From Flavobacterium sp. Root901 (GTDB lineage Bacteria > Bacteroidota > Bacteroidia > Flavobacteriales > Flavobacteriaceae): a stretch of 64,000 nucleotides of DNA. Where the stretch lies: positions 250,588 to 314,587 of the forward strand of contig NZ_LMJB01000010.1 in NCBI RefSeq assembly GCF_001429765.1, given 5' to 3'. The number at the start of each line of letters is the position of its first letter. Position 1 is the first letter of the stretch. A program made the position numbers and the translations under genes. Positions 15,639 through 24,856 of this stretch are shown here, piece after piece. The notes below the pieces were generated by a model that was given only the letters and a program-made list of their open reading frames with translations, made no database searches and had not been told where the DNA came from.

Positions 15639-16199
15639 TTAAGGCCAGCTTGTACGGTTATCATACTGCCAATATTCTTTAGAAGAAATGTAAGTAGGCT
15701 GCAGTTTTATTTTTCGGTTGTTATGGGAATCAAAAAACTCTACTCGTATGATTTTTTCTCTGCTGTCATCGGTTAATTCGATGTTTCCTTCCGCATCATC
15801 AATTATTTTCTTTTTTTTCAGGTATAAAGCAGGTTTTTCAATACTATACTCTGTAGCAGCTTCATCATTTAGTTTCAGGCGACATTCTATTAAGTTTCCA
15901 TTGCTGTCAAATGATTCAGTTCTTCTTAGAAAATTATCTTTATAGTAATATATTTCAAAAGCAATACTGCAGGATCCCGGAAGCAGTTTTTTATTTTGAA
16001 ATCGAAAACGGAGTATCTGATTTTGTTCATTTGTAAATTCGATTGAACCATTTCCTTCTGCATTAACATCTTGATGTAATATTCTGAAAGGTTTTGAGAA
16101 TTGTTTTATTCTATTAGCATAAGCATAGTAATTTCCGTTCTGCGCAAATGATGTATGGAATAAAAAAAAAGATATAATTATAAAAAAAGGAAATTTCAT
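15639..16199 (-). CDS. Secreted protein of unknown function
   Basis: 186 residues with a signal peptide (MKFPFFIIISFFLFHTSFAQ) and no lipobox. The mature part has repeated beta-like stretches with charged residues ('LRFRFQNKKLLPGSCSIAFE', 'NGNLIECRLKLNDEAATEYS', 'IIRVEFFDSHNNRKIKLQPT'). These recall toxin-antitoxin-like 'antitoxin component YwqK' or RHS-type repeats only weakly. No family is recognised. It stands alone between a DUF4197 and a Coa1-like gene. Confidence 0.7.
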   Translation of the reverse strand: MKFPFFIIISFFLFHTSFAQNGNYYAYANRIKQFSKPFRILHQDVNAEGNGSIEFTNEQNQILRFRFQNKKLLPGSCSIAFEIYYYKDNFLRRTESFDSNGNLIECRLKLNDEAATEYSIEKPALYLKKKKIIDDAEGNIELTDDSREKIIRVEFFDSHNNRKIKLQPTYISSKEYWQYDNRTSWP

Positions 16200-16407
16200 T
16201 GTATTGATAAATGTTTTAAGTTAATGAAGCGATGCTAAATAATATCTTCCTAATTGATACAAGTTTTTTTGCTGAAAAAGAATGTACTTTCGTTTTTCCT
16301 TAATGTGCATACGCAGAACTTTCAATAGAAACTTTATAAATCAATAAAATATTCGCCAGATTTAAGGAACAGAATTACTTTCCTGAATCGTTCATAATAT
16401 ATTTTTG

Positions 16408-16827
16408 TTATTTCTTCAATAAATCAATCTCTTCATCTGTTTTATCAATATAAACAGACATTTGCTCGTATTTCCATTTTCCTCTTTTTGTGCCCACAAT
16501 AAATAATGTTGCTTCACCTTTTGGACCTTTTATAGGAATTTGTAAATCGCAATCTCCGGTATCGTTACTGATATTAATACTTCCGGACATTATTCCGTTA
16601 GTTTCGAGAGGACTTCCTAATTTTTGAATTACCATTTTATTTTGCTGAGCGGCAGCCATCGACTCCTTAAAAGCATCAGAATCTTTCATCATTGAGGTAA
16701 TTCCAAAAAAGATTCCTCCTAAAAAGAGGCCAAAAAGTACTATAAGGCTTAAACATCCTGTTGGAACAAACCATTTCCAGTTTCTGTCCCACCAATTTTT
16801 TTTCGGTTGATAATGATCGTCTTGCAT
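16408..16827 (-). CDS. Coa1/Tim21-like membrane protein
   Basis: 139 residues from MQDDHYQPKKNWWDRNWKWF; the 18 upstream residues in the frame are probably untranslated. One membrane helix at about 20-45 (VPTGCLSLIVLFGLFLGGIF) precedes an extracytoplasmic domain, 'KESMAAAQQNKMVIQKLGSP' then 'ATLFIVGTKRGKWKYEQMSV'. The 'v...LGsPi...G.isG.i......g.a.l.ipi.G.kG...l.v.g.r..g.W....l' pattern is the cytochrome oxidase assembly factor Coa1-type domain (PF08695). The precise role in bacteria is unknown. Confidence 0.8.
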   Translation of the reverse strand: MQDDHYQPKKNWWDRNWKWFVPTGCLSLIVLFGLFLGGIFFGITSMMKDSDAFKESMAAAQQNKMVIQKLGSPLETNGIMSGSINISNDTGDCDLQIPIKGPKGEATLFIVGTKRGKWKYEQMSVYIDKTDEEIDLLKK

Positions 16828-16932
16828 AATGTTTTTGATTTGGTTTAATTTCTGAAAGATATTAATTTTCAGAATAATCAAAAACTATTTATCTTTTTTG
16901 CAGAACATTTCTGATCATCACAAATAAAAAAT

Positions 16933-16970
16933 CACCTTACAATATAATTATAAGATGATTTTTAAGGTTT
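16933..16970 (-). terminator. Weak hairpin between small genes
   Basis: AAAATCACCTTA / TAAGATGATTTT form a stem with one mismatch. The A-run on its left could act as a T-run for the minus-strand Coa1-like gene. The wide position (about 440 bp past that start's stop) makes the link uncertain. Confidence 0.35.
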
Positions 16971-17066
16971 TATTAGTTCTAAAATCAGTTGAATTGTAGA
17001 TTATCTGACTTTCCTGAACTTATGTCTAACCTCAAAGTGTTATTATAATTCGGGACAAAAAAGGTG

Positions 17067-17408
17067 TTAAGCGGATTGCAGGGAATATAAATCTGGATCG
17101 TAAACTGGTTCGATTTGCATTAAATCAGCTAAGATTTTTTCAGTATAATCTTTTCCTCCAACCGCGAGATAAAATAAGGATTTTGAAAGATAAAATGGTA
17201 TTAATGGCAGTCTGTTCCATCCCATTGCTATATTTTTCAAAAAATGTTTTAATGCGTATTTAAATGTATTTTCTTCCGGACGAATAAAGTAAATCGTATA
17301 ACTTTTAATTTTCGTCATTAAATCTGGAAACATTACAAATCGTGCACCTTGTTGTATTAATAGATTAATTTCAAAAAGTGATAATCCTTCTATATTTTCT
17401 GCTTTCAT
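17067..17408 (-). CDS. Conserved-looking small protein, unknown function
   Basis: 113 residues (MKAENIEGLSLFEINLLIQQ), without a signal peptide. It has a moderately hydrophobic centre (WNRLPLIPFYLSKSLFYLAVGG) and an acidic end. Codon use and the clean start support a real gene. I recognise no family. It lies alone upstream of the L,D-transpeptidase region, on the same strand but 180 bp away, so co-transcription is unclear. Confidence 0.6.
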   Translation of the reverse strand: MKAENIEGLSLFEINLLIQQGARFVMFPDLMTKIKSYTIYFIRPEENTFKYALKHFLKNIAMGWNRLPLIPFYLSKSLFYLAVGGKDYTEKILADLMQIEPVYDPDLYSLQSA

Positions 17409-17525
17409 GGTAAATTGATTTTGTAAAATAATAGTAGTTTAATTATAGTACAAAGTTCGCCCTGAACGCTCTGTTATTTATACCGTAAAAGTTTTTAAAA
17501 TAATAAGTTAGGTTTTTTTTGAAAA

Positions 17526-17563
17526 AGAAATCGGAAACTCACTGCTGAATTTCCGATTTCAAT
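17526..17563 (-). terminator. Terminator of the L,D-transpeptidase gene
   Basis: A stem GAAATCGGAAA / TTTCCGATTTC followed on the minus strand by TTTTTC and then TTTTTTTT. It lies about 20 bp past the stop codon. Confidence 0.85.
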
Positions 17564-17586
17564 TTATTTATGATTTAAGTGTGGTA

Positions 17587-19200
17587 TTAGTTTGAAGCTA
17601 CCCCGTCTACAGGAAATAAAAAGTTATTTAATTCTGTATCTTTTTCATACACATCCTGATAAAAACTAACTTCTCCGGAATCATGTACCCATGATGTAAA
17701 ATATGTAATGTAAATTGGCACTTTATTTGGCAGTTTAAACATAGTTTCTGCTTTTCCGTCCATAGCTTTATTGATTTTTTCTGTAGTCCATTCCGGATAA
17801 TCTTTAAGCATTGCAATTGCTAATTCTTTTGCTTTATTTACATTAATACATCCGTGGCTGAAAGTTCTTCTTTCAAAATCAAATAGAGATTTTGCAGGCG
17901 TATCGTGCATGTAAATATCTTCAGGATTTGGGAAAATAAATTTCACTAATCCAAGAGAGTTATTTGGTCCCGGTTTTTGTCTTACCATTCCATTGGCCAT
18001 TTCCATGTTGTGATCGGCTAAATAATTAGGATCGGCAGCAATTTTCATTTTTAATTCGTTATCCACAATACTTTGAGGAACTGTCCAGTACGGGCTAAAA
18101 ACAATTTTGTCTATATTTCCGTTAAAAATGGTTGTTTTAGTAACAGCAGATCCAACAAAAACTTTAGAAGTAAGTTCCGGTTTTCCGTTTTTTACATAAA
18201 CCAATTCAAAAGATGGAATATTTACAATAATATATTCTTTGTCTTTTAGGATTTTTGGAGAAATCCAACGGCAGCGTTCCATGTTCACCATCAAGGTATT
18301 AATCTTGTCTTTAAGCGGAATATTCATTTCCTTAATATGATCTTCAGAAAGAATATAGTTTGGTTTAAATCCGTTTCTAACTTTGTACTTCATCACACCA
18401 TCCATTAATTCCTGATCATAAAAATCGCTTTTAGAATCTCGTTTTAAATCTCCCAAAATAAATAATCTTGTTCTAACCTGGCCAATAGTAGGTGAAGTGG
18501 CATCTGGTCGAAGATCTTTATAAGGTTTTTCGGCAACGATTGGTTTCCAGACATTCGCTTTTTCTATTTCTCTGTATTGTTTCAGAGCATCCTGTAATTT
18601 GTAATATTGGTTAAAAAGAAGCTCATCATTTTTCTCTAATAAAGTAGGTTCGGTTATTAAAGAATCTAATAAAGCGTCATAAGATATTTCTTTTTTTGGA
18701 AGAAGCCATCCTGTTTTTTTAGCAGTTTCGGCATCTAAACCAACATATACACGATTCATATATATAATGTATGCGGCACTCAAAAGCATATCAGCATCTG
18801 CTTTTGATGGTTTATCTTTTGATTTTTTGGCAAATATTTGATCGATTTCATATTTATAAGGAAGCTCAAATACTAAACCTTCCTCATAAGTGTCATTTAA
18901 CTTCTCATATAGTTTTTTACCAAACTCGTTGATTTTATCATCTTCGTACCAAATTGGCCCGTATGATCTTGTTTTGTATAATGACACAACTTCGTTTTGA
19001 TATTTTTTAAGATCAGAATATCTCTTAAAAAAGTCTTCTAAAACTTCACTGTCAACTTTTGTATCTGAATTATTATTTAGATAAGATTTATTTAAATCAA
19101 TGTTTTCACTTATATTGCTATATTCATTTTTACCGTACGATAATATAGTAATACTAAGAGCTAAAATTATGCTTAATGGATATGTTGTTTTCATTTTCAT
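17587..19200 (-). CDS. L,D-transpeptidase family protein (YcbB type)
   Basis: 537 residues with a signal peptide ending near YGKNEY. An N-terminal helical scaffold (residues 50-230) is followed by a peptidoglycan-binding-like domain near 245-290 ('TIGQVRTRLFILGDLK') and a YkuD L,D-transpeptidase domain with catalytic Cys451 in 'RTFSHGCINVNKAKELA' and His in 'IYMHDTPAK'. This is the long YcbB/LdtD layout that makes 3-3 cross-links or anchors proteins to the wall. A start two residues later is also possible. It is a single gene with a terminator. Confidence 0.93.
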   Translation of the reverse strand: MKMKTTYPLSIILALSITILSYGKNEYSNISENIDLNKSYLNNNSDTKVDSEVLEDFFKRYSDLKKYQNEVVSLYKTRSYGPIWYEDDKINEFGKKLYEKLNDTYEEGLVFELPYKYEIDQIFAKKSKDKPSKADADMLLSAAYIIYMNRVYVGLDAETAKKTGWLLPKKEISYDALLDSLITEPTLLEKNDELLFNQYYKLQDALKQYREIEKANVWKPIVAEKPYKDLRPDATSPTIGQVRTRLFILGDLKRDSKSDFYDQELMDGVMKYKVRNGFKPNYILSEDHIKEMNIPLKDKINTLMVNMERCRWISPKILKDKEYIIVNIPSFELVYVKNGKPELTSKVFVGSAVTKTTIFNGNIDKIVFSPYWTVPQSIVDNELKMKIAADPNYLADHNMEMANGMVRQKPGPNNSLGLVKFIFPNPEDIYMHDTPAKSLFDFERRTFSHGCINVNKAKELAIAMLKDYPEWTTEKINKAMDGKAETMFKLPNKVPIYITYFTSWVHDSGEVSFYQDVYEKDTELNNFLFPVDGVASN

Positions 19201-19484
19201 TTAAATTTTTACGTTACTACTTAGACTTCAAGTTCTGGTAAAAATCCGGGGCCTTTTCTACATTGCTAAATTACTTTAGGATGTTGAGAATGAGTTGCTT
19301 TATTCAATTTAGATTTTTCAAAATTGCCACATGCAGGTTTATATGGTATAAATCAGATAATTACAATTTTTGTTACCTGTTTATTAACGAAATCGATATA
19401 TTTTTTAAAAACATAAACGTATGATCCTAACCGAATATTAAAATATTTTGTAAATTGCTCCCTTAAAATTATCATATTCATAAA

Positions 19485-22400
19485 ATGGAACAACAAATAC
19501 CATATATTCCTAAAAATAAAGTAAGAATTGTAACCGCTGCTTCGCTTTTTGACGGTCATGATGCGGCAATTAATATAATGCGTCGTATCATTCAGTCGAC
19601 CGGGGTTGAGGTAATTCACCTTGGTCATGACAGAAGTGTTGAAGAAGTTGTAAATACAGCGATCCAGGAAGATGCCAATGCCATTGCAATGACTTCTTAT
19701 CAGGGCGGACACAATGAATACTTTAAATATATGTACGATCTGCTTCATGAAAAAGGCGCAGGTCATATTAAAATTTTTGGAGGAGGGGGCGGTGTTATTC
19801 TCCCATCTGAGATTTCAGAATTGCATGAATATGGTATTACAAGAATTTACGCTCCGGATGACGGCCGTTCTTTAGGTCTTCAGGGAATGATTAATGATTT
19901 GGTACAACAGTCTGATTTTCCTATTGGAGATAAATTGAACGGAGAAATCGATCATATCGAAAATAAAGTGCCGACGGCAATTGCACGTTTAATTTCGGCA
20001 GCTGAGAATTTCCCTGAAATTGCAAAACCCGTTTTTGATAAAATACACGAAAGCAATACTACTTCTAAAATTCCGGTTTTAGGAATTACAGGAACAGGCG
20101 GTGCCGGAAAATCATCTTTGGTAGACGAATTGGTGCGCCGTTTTTTAATTGACTTCCCGGAAAAAACAATCGGATTAATTTCTGTCGATCCTTCGAAAAG
20201 AAAAACCGGAGGAGCGCTTTTAGGAGACAGAATCCGTATGAATGCCATTAATAATCCTCGTGTATATATGCGTTCGCTGGCAACACGCCAGTCGAATTTG
20301 GCTTTATCTAAATATGTAGCCGAAGCCATTCAGGTTTTAAAAGCGGCAAAATACGATTTGATTATTTTGGAAACTTCCGGAATTGGCCAGTCTGATACAG
20401 AGATTATGGACCATTCTGATGTGTCCTTATATGTAATGACTCCGGAGTTTGGTGCAGCAACGCAGTTGGAAAAAATCGACATGCTGGATTTTGCCGATTT
20501 AGTGGCTTTAAATAAGTTTGATAAAAGAGGTGCACTAGACGCTTTGCGTGATGTAAAAAAACAATATCAAAGAAACCATAACCTTTGGGATAAAAATCCG
20601 GATGAAATGCCGGTTTTCGGAACGATTGCTTCGCAGTTTAACGATCCTGGGATGAATACGCTTTACAAAGCAATTATGGATAAAGTGGCAGAAAAAACAG
20701 ATTCTGACCTCAAATCTACTTTTGCAATCACTAAAGAAATGAGCGAGAAAATCTTCGTGATTCCGCCCCACAGAACACGTTATTTGTCTGAAATTGCAGA
20801 GAATAACAGAAGTTATGATGAAACAGCACTAGCGCAGCAAAAAGTCGCACAGAAATTATACGGAATTTTCAAAACAATAGAATCAGTTTCTGGAAAAATA
20901 CCGCAAATCACAAAAGCAGGAATCGACGATAATAGTGTCATCCTGAGCGGAGTCGAAGGACTTGACGAAAACAGAATCTTTTTGAATCTTTTACTGAATC
21001 AATTCGATAAAGTAAAAATGGACTTAGATCCGTACAATTGGGAAATTATCCTGAATTGGGACGAAAAAGTAGCGAAATATAAAAATCCGGTTTATTCTTT
21101 TAAAGTTCGTGATAAAGAAATTAAAATCGCGACACATTCTGAAAGTTTATCGCATTTACAAATTCCAAAAATTGCTTTACCGAAATACGAGGGCTGGGGC
21201 GATATTCTGCGTTGGAATTTGCAGGAAAATGTTCCGGGCGAATTTCCTTTTGCATCGGGATTGTACCCTTTTAAACGTGAAGGCGAAGATCCGTCGAGAA
21301 TGTTTGCGGGCGAGGGCGGACCGGAAAGAACCAACAAGCGTTTTCATTATGTAAGTGCAGGAATGCCGGCAAAACGTCTTTCGACTGCTTTTGACAGCGT
21401 TACTTTATACGGAAACGATCCCGATTTGCGTCCGGATATTTACGGAAAAATTGGAAATGCCGGAGTTTCTATCTGTTGTTTAGACGACGCTAAAAAATTA
21501 TATTCAGGTTTTGATTTGGTTCATGCATTGACTTCGGTAAGTATGACCATCAACGGACCTGCGCCAATGTTGTTAGGTTTTTTTATGAATGCCGCAATTG
21601 ATCAGCAATGTGAGATTTATATTAAAGCCAATGATTTAGAAAAAGAAGTTGAAGCCAAAATCAACAAGCTATATAAAGACAAAGGAATCGAAAGGCCTAA
21701 ATACCAAGGCGAACTTCCGGCTGGAAATAACGGTTTAGGATTAATGCTTTTGGGCGTTACCGGAGATCAGGTTCTGCCTTTGGAAGTATATAATGAAATT
21801 AAAGTAAAAACGTTATCTCAGGTTCGAGGAACAGTTCAGGCCGATATTTTAAAAGAAGATCAGGCACAGAATACTTGTATTTTCTCAACAGAATTTGCTT
21901 TACGATTAATGGGAGACGTTCAGGAATATTTTATCACTAAAAACGTTCGTAATTTTTATTCAGTTTCGATTTCTGGATATCATATTGCAGAAGCGGGAGC
22001 AAATCCAATTACGCAGTTGGCCTTCACGCTTTCAAATGGTTTCACTTACGTGGAATATTATTTGAGCCGCGGAATGAACATCAACGATTTTGGACCAAAT
22101 TTATCCTTCTTCTTTTCGAATGGAGTAGATCCAGAATATTCAGTAATTGGTCGTGTAGCGCGTAAAATTTGGGCGAAAGCCATGAAAAATAAATACGGTG
22201 CGAACGAAAGAGCACAAATGCTGAAATACCATATTCAGACATCTGGGCGTTCTTTACATGCGCAGGAAATTGATTTTAACGATATTAGAACGACTTTACA
22301 GGCTTTGTATGCCATTTATGATAACTGTAACTCATTGCATACCAATGCTTATGATGAAGCGATTACAACGCCAACAGAAGAGTCTGTTCGCAGGGCAATG

Positions 22401-22925
22401 GCAATTCAGCTGATTATTAATAAAGAATTAGGGCTGGCGAAAAATGAAAACCCAATTCAAGGTTCATTCATCATTGAAGAACTAACAGATTTAGTTGAAG
22501 CTGCGGTTTTACAGGAATTTGACAGAATTACAGAAAGAGGCGGTGTTCTTGGTGCAATGGAAACCATGTACCAAAGATCTAAAATTCAGGAAGAAAGTTT
22601 GTATTACGAAACCTTAAAACACAATGGCGATTTCCCAATTGTGGGTGTAAATACTTTTCTGAGTTCAAAAGGTTCACCAACAGTAATTCCGGCAGAAGTA
22701 ATTCGTGCTACAGAAGAAGAAAAACAATATCAAATTACGATGCTGGATAACTTACACCAGTTTCACGAAGCGAAAGTAAACGAGCATTTAAACAGCTTAC
22801 AGCAAGCCGCCATTAAAAACGAAAATTTATTCGATTATTTAATGGAAGCTACAAAGGTTTGTTCGTTAGGGCAGATTACTTCGGCATTGTTTGAAGTGGG
22901 CGGACAGTATAGAAGGAATATGTAA
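19485..22925 (+). CDS. icmF: Fused B12-dependent acyl-CoA mutase with G-protein chaperone (IcmF)
   Basis: 1146 residues. Interconverts isobutyryl-CoA and butyryl-CoA (possibly also pivalyl- or isovaleryl-CoA) using adenosylcobalamin. Domain order is the IcmF fusion: a B12 domain at 1-150 with base-off motif 'FDGHDAAIN' (His25), a MeaI GTPase at about 190-430 with P-loop 'GTGGAGKSSL', then a mutase TIM barrel. The barrel entrance reads 'SRMFAGEGGPERTNKRFHYV' with Phe where methylmalonyl-CoA mutases carry Tyr, which supports IcmF over MCM. It is single, with no riboswitch visible in the 284-bp leader. Role: branched-chain or valine-derived acyl-CoA metabolism (inference). Confidence 0.93.
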   Translation: MEQQIPYIPKNKVRIVTAASLFDGHDAAINIMRRIIQSTGVEVIHLGHDRSVEEVVNTAIQEDANAIAMTSYQGGHNEYFKYMYDLLHEKGAGHIKIFGGGGGVILPSEISELHEYGITRIYAPDDGRSLGLQGMINDLVQQSDFPIGDKLNGEIDHIENKVPTAIARLISAAENFPEIAKPVFDKIHESNTTSKIPVLGITGTGGAGKSSLVDELVRRFLIDFPEKTIGLISVDPSKRKTGGALLGDRIRMNAINNPRVYMRSLATRQSNLALSKYVAEAIQVLKAAKYDLIILETSGIGQSDTEIMDHSDVSLYVMTPEFGAATQLEKIDMLDFADLVALNKFDKRGALDALRDVKKQYQRNHNLWDKNPDEMPVFGTIASQFNDPGMNTLYKAIMDKVAEKTDSDLKSTFAITKEMSEKIFVIPPHRTRYLSEIAENNRSYDETALAQQKVAQKLYGIFKTIESVSGKIPQITKAGIDDNSVILSGVEGLDENRIFLNLLLNQFDKVKMDLDPYNWEIILNWDEKVAKYKNPVYSFKVRDKEIKIATHSESLSHLQIPKIALPKYEGWGDILRWNLQENVPGEFPFASGLYPFKREGEDPSRMFAGEGGPERTNKRFHYVSAGMPAKRLSTAFDSVTLYGNDPDLRPDIYGKIGNAGVSICCLDDAKKLYSGFDLVHALTSVSMTINGPAPMLLGFFMNAAIDQQCEIYIKANDLEKEVEAKINKLYKDKGIERPKYQGELPAGNNGLGLMLLGVTGDQVLPLEVYNEIKVKTLSQVRGTVQADILKEDQAQNTCIFSTEFALRLMGDVQEYFITKNVRNFYSVSISGYHIAEAGANPITQLAFTLSNGFTYVEYYLSRGMNINDFGPNLSFFFSNGVDPEYSVIGRVARKIWAKAMKNKYGANERAQMLKYHIQTSGRSLHAQEIDFNDIRTTLQALYAIYDNCNSLHTNAYDEAITTPTEESVRRAMAIQLIINKELGLAKNENPIQGSFIIEELTDLVEAAVLQEFDRITERGGVLGAMETMYQRSKIQEESLYYETLKHNGDFPIVGVNTFLSSKGSPTVIPAEVIRATEEEKQYQITMLDNLHQFHEAKVNEHLNSLQQAAIKNENLFDYLMEATKVCSLGQITSALFEVGGQYRRNM

Positions 22926-22943
22926 AATTCTTTATTATAATTT

Positions 22944-22979
22944 AAAAAGCACGTTTAGTTAACTAAATGTGCTTTTTTA
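22944..22979 (+). terminator. Terminator of icmF
   Basis: A stem AAAAAGCAC..TTTAGTT / AACTAAA..GTGCTTTTTT with a T-run, 20 bp after the stop. Confidence 0.88.
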
Positions 22980-23007
22980 TTGAGAAAGTAATTATTTTTA
23001 TTATTCA

Positions 23008-23787
23008 ATGAATAGACTAAAATTTAATAATCGAATGAGTATAACTAATTATTCAAATGAAAGATTATTTCACAGACTTTTAAATAATAAGTCAAGTAAA
23101 AATTATTGGAAATATATTGGTGAATTAAGAAAACGAACTGAAAAGTCTGTTTTTCAAAAAAGCTCTGAACTAATTAAATCAGAAAAAGCTAAAGAAAAAA
23201 TTATCGGAATAAATATTTTGGCTCAATTTGGATTTCCGAGATTACACTTAAAGCAGATTTTAAAATTGTATTTCAATTTATTAAAAACTGAAACTGATAA
23301 AAACGTAATTAGTTCTGTTTTTTATGGAATTGGGCATAATAATGAACACCTAAATGATAAACAAATCGATATAATTTGCTATTATAAAGATCACAAAAGT
23401 GTAAATGTGAGACATAGTTTGGTTTATGCAATTCTTGGTGTTGAAAAAATCAAATCTATCGAGACATTAATTCAATTAAGTGAAGATAAAAATTCGGATA
23501 TCAGAAATTGGGCAACATTTGGATTAGGAACACAAATTACCACAGATAATGAAATAATTCAAGATGCTTTATGGAAAAGAATAAAGGATAAGGATGAGGA
23601 CACAAAATTTGAAGCAATAGTAGGTTTAGCTAAGCGTAAAATTAAGGATATAAGAAATGTTTTAAAAAATGAAGTTGAGAACATGAGTTTTATAAATCCA
23701 TTACTTATAGAAGCAATTGAAGAGTTTAAAGATCAGGAACTTTTGTTTTTGTTAAATCAACAAATAGAAAATAAAAAACTGACTTAG
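23008..23787 (+). CDS. HEAT-repeat protein, AT-rich
   Basis: 259 residues of consecutive ~30-residue helical pairs: 'KEKIIGINILAQFGFPRLHL', 'NVISSVFYGIGHNNEHLNDK', 'VNVRHSLVYAILGVEKIKSI', 'NSDIRNWATFGLGTQIT' and 'DTKFEAIVGLAKRKIKDIRN'. These fit PBS-lyase/HEAT-like repeats, which serve as protein-binding scaffolds. There is no signal peptide or membrane segment. A start at MSITNYSN (23035) is also possible. Base composition is visibly more AT-rich than its neighbours, and a palindrome-rich block follows, so recent acquisition is plausible. Partners are unknown. Confidence 0.75.
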   Translation: MNRLKFNNRMSITNYSNERLFHRLLNNKSSKNYWKYIGELRKRTEKSVFQKSSELIKSEKAKEKIIGINILAQFGFPRLHLKQILKLYFNLLKTETDKNVISSVFYGIGHNNEHLNDKQIDIICYYKDHKSVNVRHSLVYAILGVEKIKSIETLIQLSEDKNSDIRNWATFGLGTQITTDNEIIQDALWKRIKDKDEDTKFEAIVGLAKRKIKDIRNVLKNEVENMSFINPLLIEAIEEFKDQELLFLLNQQIENKKLT

Positions 23788-23803
23788 TTAGTGTGCATAG
23801 AGA

Positions 23804-24116
23804 GGGACGCTCGCTCCACCAAAATTTATAATTCTAAAAATTTTGTAAAGAAACTTTAAATCAAATGTTCCCACGGAACGTAACATCCGTGTTCTACCAA
23901 CGAAATGTTCCAATGGAATATTCTGCGAAAAATTTATGTTTCGTAGAAACATTTCGGTGATAGATTTGCAGTATCAAATTTTAATATCGTCCTGTAAGGA
24001 CGTTTGGATTTGATTTTATTGTTTGTACAAACGCAATTATTGAAATCTAATGAGAAATTTGTTTGATTACAATTTTAGGTAACTTTGTAAAAATATTCCG
24101 CTAGCGCGAGCGTCCC
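23804..24116. repeat. Inverted-repeat block with nested palindromes
   Basis: GGGACGCTCGC (23804-23814) and GCGAGCGTCCC (24106-24116) are exact inverted repeats enclosing 313 bp. Inside are smaller palindromes: TTCCCACGGAACG, GTTTCGTAGAAAC, CGTCCTGTAAGGACG, GTTTGTACAAAC. No ORF is inside. It looks like a non-autonomous intergenic repeat of the kind common in Flavobacterium genomes. The 23788-24340 gap holds only this and the next repeat. Confidence 0.7.
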
Positions 24117-24149
24117 GCTCGTGAACGCAAAGTTTATCTTTTCCAGTAT

Positions 24150-24250
24150 GTCATTTCGAGGAACGAGAAATCTTCGCAAGAAGCTCCGTAAAAAATGTCT
24201 CCAATCGTTGTAGAGTTACTAGTGAAGATTTCTCCTTACGTCGAAATGAC
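24150..24250. repeat. Inverted repeat GTCATTTCGA...TCGAAATGAC
   Basis: A left arm of GTCATTTCGAGGAACGAGAA plus ATCTT and a right arm with AAGATTTCTCCTTACG then TCGAAATGAC are near-perfect complements across about 50 bp. A single arm of the same family occurs at 25363-25392. Confidence 0.85.
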
Positions 24251-24340
24251 ATGACTGATGCTATTAAATTGACTACAAATTGTAGTCAACTTAATAAAAA
24301 AATATACCGTTACTATTAGTTACGGTTTGAAATTATAAGT

Positions 24341-24652
24341 TTAATCAACAACCTCCCCAACAAATCCCAAAAACTCCATTTCATCCAAAGGAAAAATAGA
24401 AAGAACAGTTTCTAAAATAAGCGACACATTAATAGCCGAACTTTTGTTTTGAGAACTTGGCGGATCGTGATCGAGAGCCAAAATGCACATTTTTAATAAA
24501 TCGGTAATAATACAGCCGAGTTCGAGATAACTTACAACTTTAATCTGCGCAGTGTATTCTTTAGAATTATCGCTGGCAGGTTTTAAGGTTTTAAAATACA
24601 AGGCAGTTAATTGTTTCAGACGTTCTAGGCTTTTAGTTTCATTTACTTCCAT
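24341..24652 (-). CDS. Small cytoplasmic protein, unknown function
   Basis: 103 residues (MEVNETKSLERLKQLTALYF), helical, without signal or membrane segment and with an acidic C-terminus (DEMEFLGFVGEVVD). No family is recognised. It is divergent from the XRE regulator at 24857 with a 200-bp shared promoter region, which hints that the regulator could control it. That is inference from position only. Confidence 0.6.
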   Translation of the reverse strand: MEVNETKSLERLKQLTALYFKTLKPASDNSKEYTAQIKVVSYLELGCIITDLLKMCILALDHDPPSSQNKSSAINVSLILETVLSIFPLDEMEFLGFVGEVVD

Positions 24653-24844
24653 AATGTTTGTTTTTTATTGGCTTATAATTAATTGCTTTACAATTTGAGT
24701 TTTATAAAATAATTATAAGAAAAATTGTACTTTTGTTTGATTCGGCGAAGGAAGAAATAAAATAATTTTTACAATACCAGTTTTGTTGGTATTAAACTCA
24801 TTAAATAAGTTTTTTACCAATGAAATTTTTTTACACTTAATTAG

Positions 24845-24852
24845 TATCTTTG
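24845..24852 (+). promoter_or_regulatory. -7 box of the XRE gene, next to its start codon
   Basis: TATCTTTG fits TANNTTTG and ends 4 bp before the ATG at 24857, so a transcript from here would be nearly or fully leaderless. Confidence 0.5.
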
Positions 24853-24856
24853 AATT

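Noticed and set aside
19353..19766. Minus-strand ORF of 137 codons at the start of icmF
   Set aside because: It overlaps icmF and its promoter region; composition is that of an antisense frame.
23804..24116. Insertion sequence
   Set aside because: There is no ORF inside, so at most it is a non-autonomous element.
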